A stretch of 46,661 nt of DNA from Bacillota bacterium (lineage in GTDB: Bacteria > Bacillota > Clostridia > Oscillospirales > Ruminococcaceae). How positions within the stretch are numbered: position 1 is the stretch's first letter; each line of letters opens with the position of its first letter. The notes beneath the pieces are model-generated. The model saw nothing but the letters and a program-made list of their open reading frames with translations. It was not told the DNA's origin and made no database searches. A program made the translations under genes and the position numbers. Shown here one piece after another: positions 17,429 to 26,708 of the stretch. Location of the stretch: positions 1 to 46,661 of the forward strand of contig JAEWXO010000029.1 of the NCBI GenBank assembly GCA_023458875.1, read 5' to 3'.

Positions 17429-18289
17429 GTGAACTGGATAGATGGAATATGTGAAGCTCTCGATTATATCGAGGATAATCTGACAGAGAATATTACAATC
17501 GAGGAAATAGCAAAGCGGGCGTATGTATCCGGCTTCTATTTTCAGAAGGCATTCAGTATACTGTGCGGTTTTACGGTAAGCGAATACATACGCAGCCGTC
17601 GCCTTGCTCTTGCCGGCAGTGAACTGGCGGCAACCGATATAAAAAATATAGACCTTGCCGTAAAATATTGTTATGATTCTCCTGACAGCTTTACAAGGGC
17701 ATTTACCAGATTTCACGGTGTTACTCCGTCTGCAGTCCGTAAAAACGGTGCAATGATAAAATCATTTGCTCCGCTTAAATTAAAATTTACATTAGAGGGT
17801 GGATTTATTATGGATTATAAGATTGTTGAAAAAGAAGCTTTTACTGTTGTCGGCGTGTCAGAATATTTTAAAAATGAAACGGCTATGGCTGAAATCCCAG
17901 GGTTCTGGGCAGAACACTGCAAATCGGATAAGTCAAAGCTTGTCTGCGGAATGTACGGCATATGCATAGATGACGGCAGTGTGCCTGACGGATTTGAATA
18001 TATTATTGCTGATAACTATATTCCGTGGAATGACATTCCTGAAGGAATTAAAGCATATAATATTCTTAAAAATACATGGGCGGTTTTCCCTTGCAAAGGC
18101 CCTATGCCTCAGTCGCTCCAGAGCATAAACAAAAAAATCTTCTCCGAATGGATTCCTAACTGCAAGGAATATGAGATTGCAGGAGGATACAACATTGAAA
18201 TGTATACGCCATGTGACGACTATCCAAAGGGTACACTCGATGAAAATTATTACAGCGAGATATGGATTCCTGTTAAGAAGAAACAGTGA
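17429..18289 (+). CDS. AraC-family regulator with C-terminal GyrI-like effector domain
   Basis: 286 residues. The N-terminal ~105 residues hold the two HTH motifs of AraC proteins: EIAKRAYVSGFYFQKAF, then AVKYCYDSPDSFTRAFTRFHG followed by TPSAVR. The C-terminal ~165 residues are a GyrI/Rob-like ligand domain opening DYKIVEKEAFTVVGV and containing AGGYNIEMYTP. It starts with GTG at 17429 behind GGGGGA. The MITE copy ends just upstream, so the original promoter was separated or replaced by the insertion. Rob/BmrR-like proteins of this type sense drugs or detergents and activate efflux genes; no target is obvious here. A terminator follows. Confidence 0.9.
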   Translation: MNWIDGICEALDYIEDNLTENITIEEIAKRAYVSGFYFQKAFSILCGFTVSEYIRSRRLALAGSELAATDIKNIDLAVKYCYDSPDSFTRAFTRFHGVTPSAVRKNGAMIKSFAPLKLKFTLEGGFIMDYKIVEKEAFTVVGVSEYFKNETAMAEIPGFWAEHCKSDKSKLVCGMYGICIDDGSVPDGFEYIIADNYIPWNDIPEGIKAYNILKNTWAVFPCKGPMPQSLQSINKKIFSEWIPNCKEYEIAGGYNIEMYTPCDDYPKGTLDENYYSEIWIPVKKKQ

Positions 18290-18322
18290 TAAATCAGATG
18301 TGTAAATAAAAGATAAATAATG

Positions 18323-18359
18323 ATCCCCGCAGTTCATTAAGAAATGGGACTGCGGGGAT
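18323..18359 (+). terminator. Terminator of the AraC-type gene
   Basis: An 11-bp GC-rich stem (18323-18333/18349-18359) followed by TTATTGATAT, 33 bp after the stop. Confidence 0.75.
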
Positions 18360-18429
18360 TTATTGATATATTGAAATCAAAATTTTTATTATTACAATTA
18401 TGTTTACCATATAATAAGAACTATGCCGA

Positions 18430-18723
18430 ATTCAGGATAGTTCGGACCAAGGCGCACAGTTTACATCAAAGGAATTCACTGAGTTTTGCAGCACAATGAA
18501 TATCAAGCAGAGCATGAGCCATGCCGGATGTCCATATGATAACGCTCCGATGGAACGCTACTATAACACATTAAAGAATGAGTTAGTTAATCTTCATAAT
18601 TATCATAATGATAATGAACTCAATGAATCAATTAAGAAGTTTTCTGTATGGTATAATTGTGGAAGACCTCATAGTTACAACAATGGGTTAACACTATATC
18701 AGGCAAGATCAAAAAGTACATAA
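18430..18723 (+). pseudogene. Remnant of an IS3-family transposase (OrfB C-terminus)
   Basis: The frame reads SSDQGAQFTSKEFTEF, then GCPYDNAPMERYYNTLKNEL and WYNCGRPHSYN up to a stop at 18723. These are the DDE-integrase D and E regions of IS3-type OrfB, with the expected final Glu in the MERYYNTLK helix. Only about 95 C-terminal residues remain. Homology appears to break just before the SDQG motif, where the expected His is an Asp. No OrfA, no first catalytic Asp and no terminal repeats are present, so it cannot transpose. ATG at 18496 is internal and not a real start. Confidence 0.85.
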
Positions 18724-18850
18724 TATTAATTGTGCACTATAACTAATTATATTGAAAATATTTTGTAATCAAGTATAGACATTAATGTTGCAAAATTGCT
18801 TTACCACAACAAAATGTGTGTTTGGTTCGGAAAATGGGTTCGGGGTTAAA

Positions 18851-18878
18851 TAAAAAAGGTAAGACAAAATGTCCTACC
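18851..18878 (-). terminator. Terminator of the small coiled-coil gene
   Basis: On the minus strand a 9-bp stem with one G-U pair (18858-18866/18870-18878) is followed by six T, 20 bp after the stop at 18898. Confidence 0.75.
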
Positions 18879-18897
18879 TCTATAATATCATATGTAA

Positions 18898-19089
18898 TTA
18901 CTCAGCTTTCTTTATCGGGAATCCGCCTGTTACCTCTGCCCATTCTACCAAGCTGTTTGTTGCTGAACGTGTAATTTCCGTATCTTCTTTTATTTCTGCT
19001 ATGTCTTCTTTTATTTCAACGATATTTTTGTCGATTGCATCAAGACGCTGTAAAATTAAATCAAGCATTTGTTTTGTTTCTGTATCCAT
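18898..19089 (-). CDS. Small coiled-coil protein of unknown function
   Basis: 63 residues with heptad-like repeats (LDLILQRLDAIDKNIVEIKE, then DIAEIKEDTEI) followed by RSATNSLVEWAE. It has a good ribosome binding site (GAGGTGAT) and its own terminator, so it is probably a real monocistronic gene although short. From memory, similar small proteins with an EDTEITR-x-x-x-N motif are frequent in Clostridia, but I cannot name a family or function. It sits between two insertion-sequence remnants, so it may be accessory. Confidence 0.7.
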   Translation of the reverse strand: MDTETKQMLDLILQRLDAIDKNIVEIKEDIAEIKEDTEITRSATNSLVEWAEVTGGFPIKKAE

Positions 19090-19163
19090 ATTATCACCTC
19101 ATACACTGTATACTTGTTATATTTATTATAAATAATTTATGTGTTGCTGTCAAGTCGTTTTAG

Positions 19164-19250
19164 AAATTAAGCAAAATACCAGACGAATGGCCAGAGATGA
19201 TTTCTAATCAGGAATCCAGCGGAAAAAGTGCAGCATCATTGAAACAGTAA
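19164..19250 (+). pseudogene. Remnant of an IS66-type accessory ORF
   Basis: A 28-codon open stretch reads KIPDEWPEMISNQESSGKSA and ends SLKQ-stop. The pattern W-x-x-M/L-I-x-x-Q-x-S-S-G-K-S-A-A-S resembles the N-terminus of the small transposition-helper protein of IS66 elements. It has no start codon and is truncated. Weak but specific resemblance; short length limits confidence. Confidence 0.4.
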
Positions 19251-19367
19251 CATAATATATCTTAAAATTGATTATTTTTACTAAAAGCAGTTGAAAAGCA
19301 TAAAATGATATGTTATAATAAATAAAACTTTATAGGTTTTTAATAAAAATTAAAAGGAGTGGATATT

Positions 19368-19721
19368 ATGATTACGAATTTTGGCGACAATATTAAAAAA
19401 GTAATACTTCTCGGCATAGGTGCAATGGCTACAACCACAGAAAAATCAAAGGAAATAGTGGACGAGCTTGTGAAAAAAGGCGAGATTACCGTACAGCAGG
19501 GAAAAACCCTGAATGAGGAGTTAAAGCATACAATAAAAGAAAACGTTGAAACGATAAAGGGAAATGTTTCAAATGCCATATCTCCGGAAAAGAATAAAAA
19601 GGAAGAAGCCGTAAGTGAGGACATAATATCGAAGCTTGACAGTATGAGTGAAGGCGATCTTGCGGCAATAAGAGCAAAGCTTGATGAAATAGAAAAAAAT
19701 TCATCAGAGCCTGATAAGTAA
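19368..19721 (+). CDS. Phasin-like helical protein
   Basis: 117 residues from ATG at 19368 with AGGAG 8 nt upstream; GTG at 19359 is an inferior alternative. The sequence is almost entirely helical: an N-terminal amphipathic stretch (FGDNIKKVILLGIGAMATTT), then EKSKEIVDELVKKGEITVQQ followed by GKTLNEELK, then a charged tail. This resembles the phasin / PhaF-like family that binds polymer granules or membranes. Its stop overlaps the start of the UbiB kinase gene by one base (TAATG), so the two are translationally coupled. In Firmicutes without quinone or PHA synthesis this pair probably works in lipid or membrane homeostasis; that is inference. Confidence 0.7.
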   Translation: MITNFGDNIKKVILLGIGAMATTTEKSKEIVDELVKKGEITVQQGKTLNEELKHTIKENVETIKGNVSNAISPEKNKKEEAVSEDIISKLDSMSEGDLAAIRAKLDEIEKNSSEPDK

Positions 19722-21310
19722 TGAAGCAGGCATCTGAAAATCCTAAACGACTGCAGGAAATATATTCAGTCTTAAAAAAACATGAAATAGTCAAAGGGCT
19801 TACACCGGAAAAGCTTAGGCTTATCCTTGAAGATTTTGGTCCTACCTTTGTAAAGCTCGGACAGATAATGTCAATGAGAAATGATATTCTGCCGGCAAAA
19901 TACTGTCATGAGCTTGAAAAACTCCGTGCAGATGTAAATCCGCTGCCCGTAGAGGAAATAAAATCTGTTATAGAGGAAGAGTACGGACGTCCTGTCAGCG
20001 AGGTGTTTGAAACATTTGACGATAAGCCTCTTGGCTCAGCCTCTATTGCTCAGGTACATGCAGCGGTGCTGAAGGACGGAAGAAAGATGGTAGTGAAGGT
20101 TCAGCGTCCTCGTATACGGGATATAATGTCAAAGGACTTTGCACTGCTCAGAAAAGCATCGGCAGCACTTAAGCTTATTCCTGTCGGAGAAACTGTGGAT
20201 TTTAATATGGTTCTTGATGAGCTGTGGACTGTATCCCAGCAGGAAATGGATTTTCTTGTGGAGGCACGTCATGCAGAGGAATTTCAGGAGCTTAACAGGG
20301 ATGTTAAATTTGCAACATGCCCGTTTATCGATATGTCGCTTACAACCTCAAAGGTTCTTGTTATGGAATATATCGAAGGAATCCCAGTTGACGATACAGA
20401 TAAGCTTGAAGAAAACGGCTATGACCGAAATGAAATAGGTACAAAGCTTGTAGATAATTATATAAAGCAGGTAATCGAGGACGGATTTTTTCACGCTGAT
20501 CCTCATCCCGGAAACATTCGCATACGTGACGGTAAAATAGTCTGGATTGATATGGGAATGATGGGCAGACTGTCACACAGGGACAAGGGCCTTATAAAAT
20601 GTGCAATCAAAGCAGTTGTAAATAATGATATAAATGAGCTTAAAAGTGTTGTACTCCAGATGGGTGTTTACAAAACAGAAATAAATCATATAAAGCTTTA
20701 TTCCGATATAGACGGATTTCTTGAAAAATACAGTTCTGTAGAAATGGGAGAGCTTAATATGGGTGCAGTGCTTGAGGAGCTGTTTTCAGTTGCTTCGTCA
20801 CATCATATCTCAATGCCAAAGGGAGTATCTATTCTCGGACGCGGAATGCTCACTCTTGAGGGCGTTGTAAGCAGGTTAAGCCCTGAGGTTAACATTGTAA
20901 ATATTGCTTCTGTATATATAATAGATGATATGAGGCGGGATTTCAATGTAAAAAAAGAAGTCATGAACGGTATGAAGAGAATGTACTCATCAGGAAACAA
21001 AGCTATGGATATACCTGCTTTGGCAGCAGACCTTATGAGGAGCACCGTAAAAGGTCAGACAAAGGTTAATCTTGATCTTACAGGCTCAAGAGAACCACTT
21101 GAAAAAATTGATACAATGGTTACAAAGCTTGTTGTGTCTATTCTTGCAGCATCGCTTCTGCTTGGTTCAAGTGTAATATGTACGACTGATATGAAGCCAA
21201 GGACATTGAGTATTCCTACCCTTGGATTTTTCGGATATGTTGTCGCACTGATATTAAGTATATGGCTTATACTTACTTCCAAGAGGAAGAGAAGAAGAAA
21301 AAGAAAGTGA
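19721..21310 (+). CDS. UbiB/ABC1/AarF-family atypical kinase
   Basis: 529 residues. The KxGQ motif region FVKLGQIMSMRNDILP is near residue 45. An Ala-rich nucleotide loop GSASIAQVHAA is near 107, followed by VVKVQRP carrying the conserved Lys. The catalytic DPHPGN and IDMGMMG motifs lie near 260-285. Two C-terminal membrane helices and a very basic tail (KRKRRRKRK) anchor it. Members of this family have ATPase or kinase-like activity needed for isoprenoid-lipid handling. The gene overlaps the phasin-like gene and ends at a strong terminator, forming a two-gene operon. Confidence 0.92.
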   Translation: MKQASENPKRLQEIYSVLKKHEIVKGLTPEKLRLILEDFGPTFVKLGQIMSMRNDILPAKYCHELEKLRADVNPLPVEEIKSVIEEEYGRPVSEVFETFDDKPLGSASIAQVHAAVLKDGRKMVVKVQRPRIRDIMSKDFALLRKASAALKLIPVGETVDFNMVLDELWTVSQQEMDFLVEARHAEEFQELNRDVKFATCPFIDMSLTTSKVLVMEYIEGIPVDDTDKLEENGYDRNEIGTKLVDNYIKQVIEDGFFHADPHPGNIRIRDGKIVWIDMGMMGRLSHRDKGLIKCAIKAVVNNDINELKSVVLQMGVYKTEINHIKLYSDIDGFLEKYSSVEMGELNMGAVLEELFSVASSHHISMPKGVSILGRGMLTLEGVVSRLSPEVNIVNIASVYIIDDMRRDFNVKKEVMNGMKRMYSSGNKAMDIPALAADLMRSTVKGQTKVNLDLTGSREPLEKIDTMVTKLVVSILAASLLLGSSVICTTDMKPRTLSIPTLGFFGYVVALILSIWLILTSKRKRRRKRK

Positions 21311-21346
21311 AAAAATACAGTGTAATGTTATTACACTGTATTTTTT
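21311..21346 (+). terminator. Terminator of the phasin/UbiB operon
   Basis: A perfect 15-bp stem (21311-21325/21331-21345) with a 5-nt loop and U-run directly after the stop codon. Confidence 0.9.
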
Positions 21347-21358
21347 ATTATATGATAA

Positions 21359-21440
21359 TGCAGGGGTTCCGATTCGCACGAACCGACCAGGGCTATCCGG
21401 TCGCCCTGGACCTTCGGGTATAGATGCTTAACTTTGTGGT
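21359..21440 (+). repeat. Dispersed palindromic element, copy 4
   Basis: Forward orientation: GCAGGGGTTCCGATTCGCA, CGAACCGACCAGGGC, CCGGTCGCCCTGGACCTTCG, then GGTATAGATGCTTAAC. The first hairpin has one mismatch. A second stem CCAGGG/CCCTGG is perfect. No GTTACTATTCA ends. Confidence 0.75.
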
Positions 21441-21732
21441 AGGGATAAACAGCAATTTTTATTTAAATATAGTACAAAATATTATTGAAAAATAATTGTT
21501 AATAGTATATAATAATTAATTGAAGTAAAAAAATAATTAATATAATATGCAGATAAGTGTAATATTTAAACTTAATAATATAAATTGCATATTTATGTGT
21601 TTAAAAACAGAAAGTGCATATAAGGGTGCTTTTATAAATGAGGAGGTGTTAGATAAAACGATGATTTAACCATGTTTTATAGTAACAGCGCGGGCACAGA
21701 AAACATTTTTTTAAAAAGGGGAGCTAAGAGTT
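21441..21732 (+). other. AT-rich leader region of the rhamnogalacturonan operon
   Basis: About 290 bp with no convincing gene. It holds several TATAAT-like boxes, an AGGAGG at 21643-21648 that leads to no sustained reading frame, a bulged hairpin near 21654-21681, and the ribosome binding site AAGGGGAG before 21733. The length suggests a structured 5' leader, but I recognise no known riboswitch. Confidence 0.4.
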
Positions 21733-24291
21733 ATGACAAAAACAAAAAGAGCAATGTCTGTAATCGTTACCTTTATGCTCATGGTCACGTTTTGTCTGTT
21801 ATTCCCTGCAAGGGAGCAGTCTGATGTAAATGCCGCTGCTTCAGGCTACAGGTTTGACTTTGGCGGGGGCGGCACAGCAAATGGCTATATCGGTGTTTCA
21901 GCTTCAGACGGATATAACAGCGCCAGAGGATATGGTTTTAATCAGACGTATAATGTGGCAGATTCGGCTGCTTCCGGAAGCGGAGCGTTAAGTGATTCGG
22001 TTGTGTTTAAAAGCACGGACAGAGCAAATACGTTTAAAGCCGATCTGGCACCGGGACTCTATAAGATTACAGTGTATCTCGGAAATACGACAAGGGCAAG
22101 TGTGGTTGCAGAGGATGTTCTTCAGCTTATTAATCTGACCGGAAACAATGCTGTGGATACGTTTACAATTCCGGTTACTGACGGACAGCTGAGCCTTATG
22201 GTAACAGAGGGAAAGGCCGGAACAGTATTTTCACTGAGTGCACTGGAAATAGAAAAAATATCTGACGATATAACCACTCAGCCGACCATATGGATATGCG
22301 GAGATTCCACTGTGTGTAACTATTATCCTAAGGATACGGCAGTCAGAGTAGGCTGGGGACAGATGCTTGAGGAATATGTAAGCCGTGATTTCATGATAAG
22401 AAACCTTGCGGCCAGCGGACAGTATGCGGCCGGATTCGTAAGTGCAGGGCAGTTTGAGCCGGTGCTGAAATACGGAAAAAAAGGAGACTACTATATAATT
22501 TCCATGGGCATAAATGATACAAATTATTCAAATGCCGAAGAGTATTATAATGTAGTTACCGACATGACAAAAAAAGCAAAGGAAAAAGGCATGACGGTAA
22601 TACTCGTAAAACAGCAGGGCAGGGCTGACGATATATCGAGATCAAAGCTGCTTACAGGAAGATGGTTCGGTTCACAGCTTGATACCATAGGAAAAGAGCA
22701 GAACGTTCAGGTTCTTGATCTTTTTAACCTTGCCCAGAATTATTTTCTGTCTATAGGACAGGACAGGACATACGGGCTTTATGATTCGGGTGATACGCTT
22801 CACTTTAACAGGAGCGGCGCAAGTGTTCTCGCAAGGCTTGTGAGTGAAAATGTTGATTTCAGAACCGACGGCAGTACACCGACAGTTCCGGCTGAGCCGG
22901 AGGCACCTGAAACGGTGACGGTTGAATACATAAAGGGCGATACGGATAAAGACGGAGCTATAACTGTTGTTGATCTTATTGTACTTAAAAATATGATAAT
23001 AACAGGTGAAATATCATCACGCGATATGCTGTCTGCCGATATTGACGGAAACGGCACCGCAGATATGCTTGATATAACGGAGCTTGTTAAGTACCTTTAC
23101 GGTATGGCTTCCTCCGTTACAGGACAGACGCTTACAGCGGAGACAGAAGAGAACGCTGCGGATGATAAAAATATTTACCCGGCTATAAATGCAACACTGT
23201 ATAACGCTTTCGGGGAAACGATAAATGCCGGATATAGATGCAGCGAATATGTAAATTTCAACAATGAAACAGGAAGCTATGCTGAGTGGAACGTGAAAGC
23301 ATTGAAAACAGGCAATTACCTTGTTTCGTTCAGAATTGCAAACGGAAGCAGCTCTGACAGAAAAATGAAAATCGAAGTAAACGGCAATCACGATAATTAT
23401 TGGGTTCAGCCGTTTCTGGCAACAGGTGCATGGACAACATGGGAAATGAGAGGAATAGTTCTGCCTCTTACAGCAGGCACAAATGTTATAAGAGCCACTT
23501 CATTCATGGCAGAGGGCGGTCCTAATATTGACTACATAAAGCTTGAACCGACTGACGAGCCGATTGCTGAATATTATCAGCCGGAAAGCACAGACCCTGT
23601 TATCCCTTCGGAAAATCCCGTTATTTATATTGCAGGGGATTCAACGGCACAGAGCTATAAAGCGAGCTATGCACCGCAGCAGGGCTGGGGATACTATCTT
23701 GGAAACTACTTTACTTCGAATGTAACCGTTTCAAATCAGGCTATAGCCGGAAGAAGCTCAAAGAGCTTTTATGATAACGGAAGACTCGATAATATCCTCA
23801 GTACAATAAAAAAAGGAGACTATCTGCTTATACAGTTCGGAATAAATGACGCGGCATCAACCAATCCGGAGAGATATGCACCGGTATGCGGCTCGTCGGA
23901 AAATCCAGCAGAGGGATCGTTTGAATATTATATTGCAAAATATATTGAGGGTGCAGCCGCAAAGGGTGCAACACCGGTTCTCGTAACAAATACTCTGGGA
24001 CTGAAGGCATATTCGGGCGGAAAATTCACGGGCAGCTACGGAAATTACTGCGCCGCAATGAAGAGCATGGCTTTAAAGTGCAGAATACCGTATATTGACC
24101 TTAACAGTATTATGGTGGAGCATTATAACTCAATAGGATATGATGCGGCTAAAATGTATCACCTGTACGGGGTTGTCAGCGGTTCGACTGACATGACACA
24201 TTTCAGCGAAAGCGGTGCCGATAAGGTTGCAGGCCTTTTGGCGGATGCAATAAAAAAACTTAACATTGATATTTCAGCCTATGTAAGATAA
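21733..24291 (+). CDS. Cellulosomal double rhamnogalacturonan acetylesterase (CE12-dockerin-CBM35-CE12)
   Basis: 852 residues, secreted. Domains in order: signal peptide (about 1-35); N-terminal beta-sandwich typical of RG acetylesterases (38-175); first SGNH esterase with GDST nucleophile Ser192, GIND, and D354-T-L-H357; type-I dockerin (about 400-460) with two Ca-binding loops GDTDKDGAITVVDL and DIDGNGTADMLDI; CBM35-like carbohydrate module (about 480-612); second SGNH esterase with Ser637, GIND, and D820-M-T-H823. Both active sites look intact. It removes acetyl groups from rhamnogalacturonan-I while docked on a cellulosome. The order matches, as I recall, a Clostridium thermocellum cellulosomal protein. 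The lyase gene follows 23 bp downstream. Confidence 0.92.
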   Translation: MTKTKRAMSVIVTFMLMVTFCLLFPAREQSDVNAAASGYRFDFGGGGTANGYIGVSASDGYNSARGYGFNQTYNVADSAASGSGALSDSVVFKSTDRANTFKADLAPGLYKITVYLGNTTRASVVAEDVLQLINLTGNNAVDTFTIPVTDGQLSLMVTEGKAGTVFSLSALEIEKISDDITTQPTIWICGDSTVCNYYPKDTAVRVGWGQMLEEYVSRDFMIRNLAASGQYAAGFVSAGQFEPVLKYGKKGDYYIISMGINDTNYSNAEEYYNVVTDMTKKAKEKGMTVILVKQQGRADDISRSKLLTGRWFGSQLDTIGKEQNVQVLDLFNLAQNYFLSIGQDRTYGLYDSGDTLHFNRSGASVLARLVSENVDFRTDGSTPTVPAEPEAPETVTVEYIKGDTDKDGAITVVDLIVLKNMIITGEISSRDMLSADIDGNGTADMLDITELVKYLYGMASSVTGQTLTAETEENAADDKNIYPAINATLYNAFGETINAGYRCSEYVNFNNETGSYAEWNVKALKTGNYLVSFRIANGSSSDRKMKIEVNGNHDNYWVQPFLATGAWTTWEMRGIVLPLTAGTNVIRATSFMAEGGPNIDYIKLEPTDEPIAEYYQPESTDPVIPSENPVIYIAGDSTAQSYKASYAPQQGWGYYLGNYFTSNVTVSNQAIAGRSSKSFYDNGRLDNILSTIKKGDYLLIQFGINDAASTNPERYAPVCGSSENPAEGSFEYYIAKYIEGAAAKGATPVLVTNTLGLKAYSGGKFTGSYGNYCAAMKSMALKCRIPYIDLNSIMVEHYNSIGYDAAKMYHLYGVVSGSTDMTHFSESGADKVAGLLADAIKKLNIDISAYVR

Positions 24292-24314
24292 TAAATATTA
24301 AGGGAGAGCGGAGT

Positions 24315-26606
24315 ATGAAAAAATTAAAAGGAAAGATATCAGCGGTTCTGGCTGCTTTGATGTCATTTAATCTTTGCTGTGGCATGAATGTTATGGGAAA
24401 CAGCAATAACGGTGAGAATGTCAGATATTATGGGGATATTGACGGAAGCGGAGCAGTGGATATAAGCGACCTTACAAAAATATCTCTGTATCTGCTTGGC
24501 GACTACAATATGCCTGATACGGTCATACCGATAATGGACTTTAACGCAAACGGCATGGTGGACCTTGCAGATATGGCCGCACTTAAACAGTATATAATGA
24601 AAGAGGACGTTTATCCTATAGGTATGGTTTATGTTACTGAAGAGCCTCCTGTAACATCTGTTCCGGTAACGGAAGCTACGACTACAACCACGACAACACC
24701 CGAAACGACATTACCGCCTGTTACAACGCCTCAGGTAACGGAAGCTACAACCGTGCCGACAATACAGACAACAGAGATAACAACAGTCCAGACCACACAG
24801 CCGTCTGAAACACTTCCTCCGGCAAAGGATTACCCTTCAGATCCACAGGGGTATAAGCAGGAAAGGCAGGTTGAGTATCTTGACAGAGGACTCATCGCAA
24901 CAGAGACGGGTTCCGGAATGCTTGTAAGCTGGAGACTGCTCGGAACGGACAGGGAAAGTACGTATTTCAAGCTTTATAAGGACGGTGTGCTAATCTATAC
25001 TGCTGATCAGAACAGGGCAACAGCTTATCTTGACAAGAGCGGAAATAAATATTCAAGGTATACTCTTGAGACATATCAGGGAACGGAGAAAACAGAATCC
25101 TCTGAGCTTACAGCTGTCCTGGAAAAAGGATATATGGACATACCTCTGGAAAAGCCGGGATATGATTATATGGCAAGTGACTGCAGTGTCGGAGATGTTG
25201 ACGGAGACGGAGAGTATGAAATATTCGTAAAATGGGACCCGGCTGATGCAAAGGACAACTCACAGGAGGGCGTAACGGGAAATGTGTTTATTGACTGCTA
25301 TACTCTGAAGGGAAAGAAGCTGTGGAGAATAGATCTCGGAAGAAATATACGTGCGGGTGCACATTATACGCAGTTCATGGTTTATGATTTTGACGGAGAC
25401 GGAAAATCCGAAATGATATGTAAAACAGCTGACGGAACAGTTGACGGAAAAGGAAAACCTCTGACCTATGATACAAAAAGCTACGGCAATCAGGCAGGAT
25501 ATATACTTGAAGGAAATGAATATCTGACGGTATTTAACGGTCAGACCGGAGAGGCAATGAGCACGATAAATTATAATCCGGCAAGAGGTGAGGTAAGCAG
25601 CTGGGGTGATAAATACGGAAACCGCTGCGACAGATTCCTTGCAGGTGTCGCATATCTTGACGGAAAAACACCAAGTGTTATAATGTGCAGGGGATATTAT
25701 ACAAGAGCTGTACTTGTTGCATACGACTGGGACGGCAGATCTCTTAAACAGAGATGGATATTTGACAGTACTGACGGCGGAACAGACAGCAAGGGAAAAC
25801 CGAATTCGGATTACAGCGGACAGGGTAACCATAACCTTAGTGTTGCCGATGTGGACAACGACGGATTTGATGAAATAATTTACGGTTCATGCTGTATTGA
25901 CCATAACGGAAGGGGTCTTTATTCTACAAAGCTAAATCACGGTGATGCCCTTCATGTCGGGGACTTTATTCCGTACAGACCGGGTCTTGAGGTATGGCAG
26001 TGTCATGAATCAAGTCCGTTTGGATGTACACTCAGAGATGCCGAAAACGGAAATATAATATTCAGATATACAGCAGATAAGGATACGGGAAGATGTGCGG
26101 CCGGAAATATTCTTGCAGGAAACAATACAGCCGAATTCTGGGGTTCAAGAGGTGCTGGAGTATATGACGGCGCAGGAAACGTTGTAGGTTCACAGAAGAA
26201 TGTTGCGGTAAATTTCCTTATTTACTGGGACGGCGATCTTGAATCAGAGCTTCTTGACGGAACGACAATATCCAAATATAACGGAAACGGCGTTGATACA
26301 CTTCTTTCGGGTTCAGGAGTGGCTTCATGTAACGACACTAAAAGCACGCCTAACCTTTCAGCTGATATATTCGGAGACTGGCGTGAAGAGCTTATTCTGC
26401 ACACAACTGACAGCTCGGCACTGAGGATCTACTCCACAACATATACGACAGATCTTAGAATGTTTACACTTATGCATGATACTCAGTACAGAACAGCCAT
26501 TGCATGGCAGAATACCGCATACAATCAGCCTCCGCATGCGAGCTTCTTTATGGGAACAGACTTTAAGCTGCCGTCATTCCCGTTTGTTTATCAGGCTAAA
26601 AAATAA
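24315..26606 (+). CDS. Cellulosomal rhamnogalacturonan lyase (dockerin-PL11)
   Basis: 763 residues. A signal peptide (about 1-30) is followed by an N-terminal dockerin (about 40-97; loops GDIDGSGAVDISDL and DFNANGMVDLADM), a Thr/Pro-rich linker (about 110-170) and a full PL11 lyase domain (about 180-763). The catalytic part starts RQVEYLDRGLIATETGSGML and has the many D-x-D-x-D-G calcium sites typical of the beta-propeller (VGDVDGDGEYEIF, YDFDGDGKSEMI, VADVDNDGFDEI). It cleaves the rhamnose-galacturonate backbone after deacetylation by the product of the upstream gene. The N-terminal rather than C-terminal dockerin is less common. AGGGAGAG precedes the ATG. Confidence 0.93.
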   Translation: MKKLKGKISAVLAALMSFNLCCGMNVMGNSNNGENVRYYGDIDGSGAVDISDLTKISLYLLGDYNMPDTVIPIMDFNANGMVDLADMAALKQYIMKEDVYPIGMVYVTEEPPVTSVPVTEATTTTTTTPETTLPPVTTPQVTEATTVPTIQTTEITTVQTTQPSETLPPAKDYPSDPQGYKQERQVEYLDRGLIATETGSGMLVSWRLLGTDRESTYFKLYKDGVLIYTADQNRATAYLDKSGNKYSRYTLETYQGTEKTESSELTAVLEKGYMDIPLEKPGYDYMASDCSVGDVDGDGEYEIFVKWDPADAKDNSQEGVTGNVFIDCYTLKGKKLWRIDLGRNIRAGAHYTQFMVYDFDGDGKSEMICKTADGTVDGKGKPLTYDTKSYGNQAGYILEGNEYLTVFNGQTGEAMSTINYNPARGEVSSWGDKYGNRCDRFLAGVAYLDGKTPSVIMCRGYYTRAVLVAYDWDGRSLKQRWIFDSTDGGTDSKGKPNSDYSGQGNHNLSVADVDNDGFDEIIYGSCCIDHNGRGLYSTKLNHGDALHVGDFIPYRPGLEVWQCHESSPFGCTLRDAENGNIIFRYTADKDTGRCAAGNILAGNNTAEFWGSRGAGVYDGAGNVVGSQKNVAVNFLIYWDGDLESELLDGTTISKYNGNGVDTLLSGSGVASCNDTKSTPNLSADIFGDWREELILHTTDSSALRIYSTTYTTDLRMFTLMHDTQYRTAIAWQNTAYNQPPHASFFMGTDFKLPSFPFVYQAKK

Positions 26607-26708
26607 AAAACTGATTTTTAATTTTATTTATGTATTTATCAGATAAATCAGACTATAATATTATTGCATTCATTTGCTTATAAAATTAACTGAAAGGTCT
26701 GATATACT

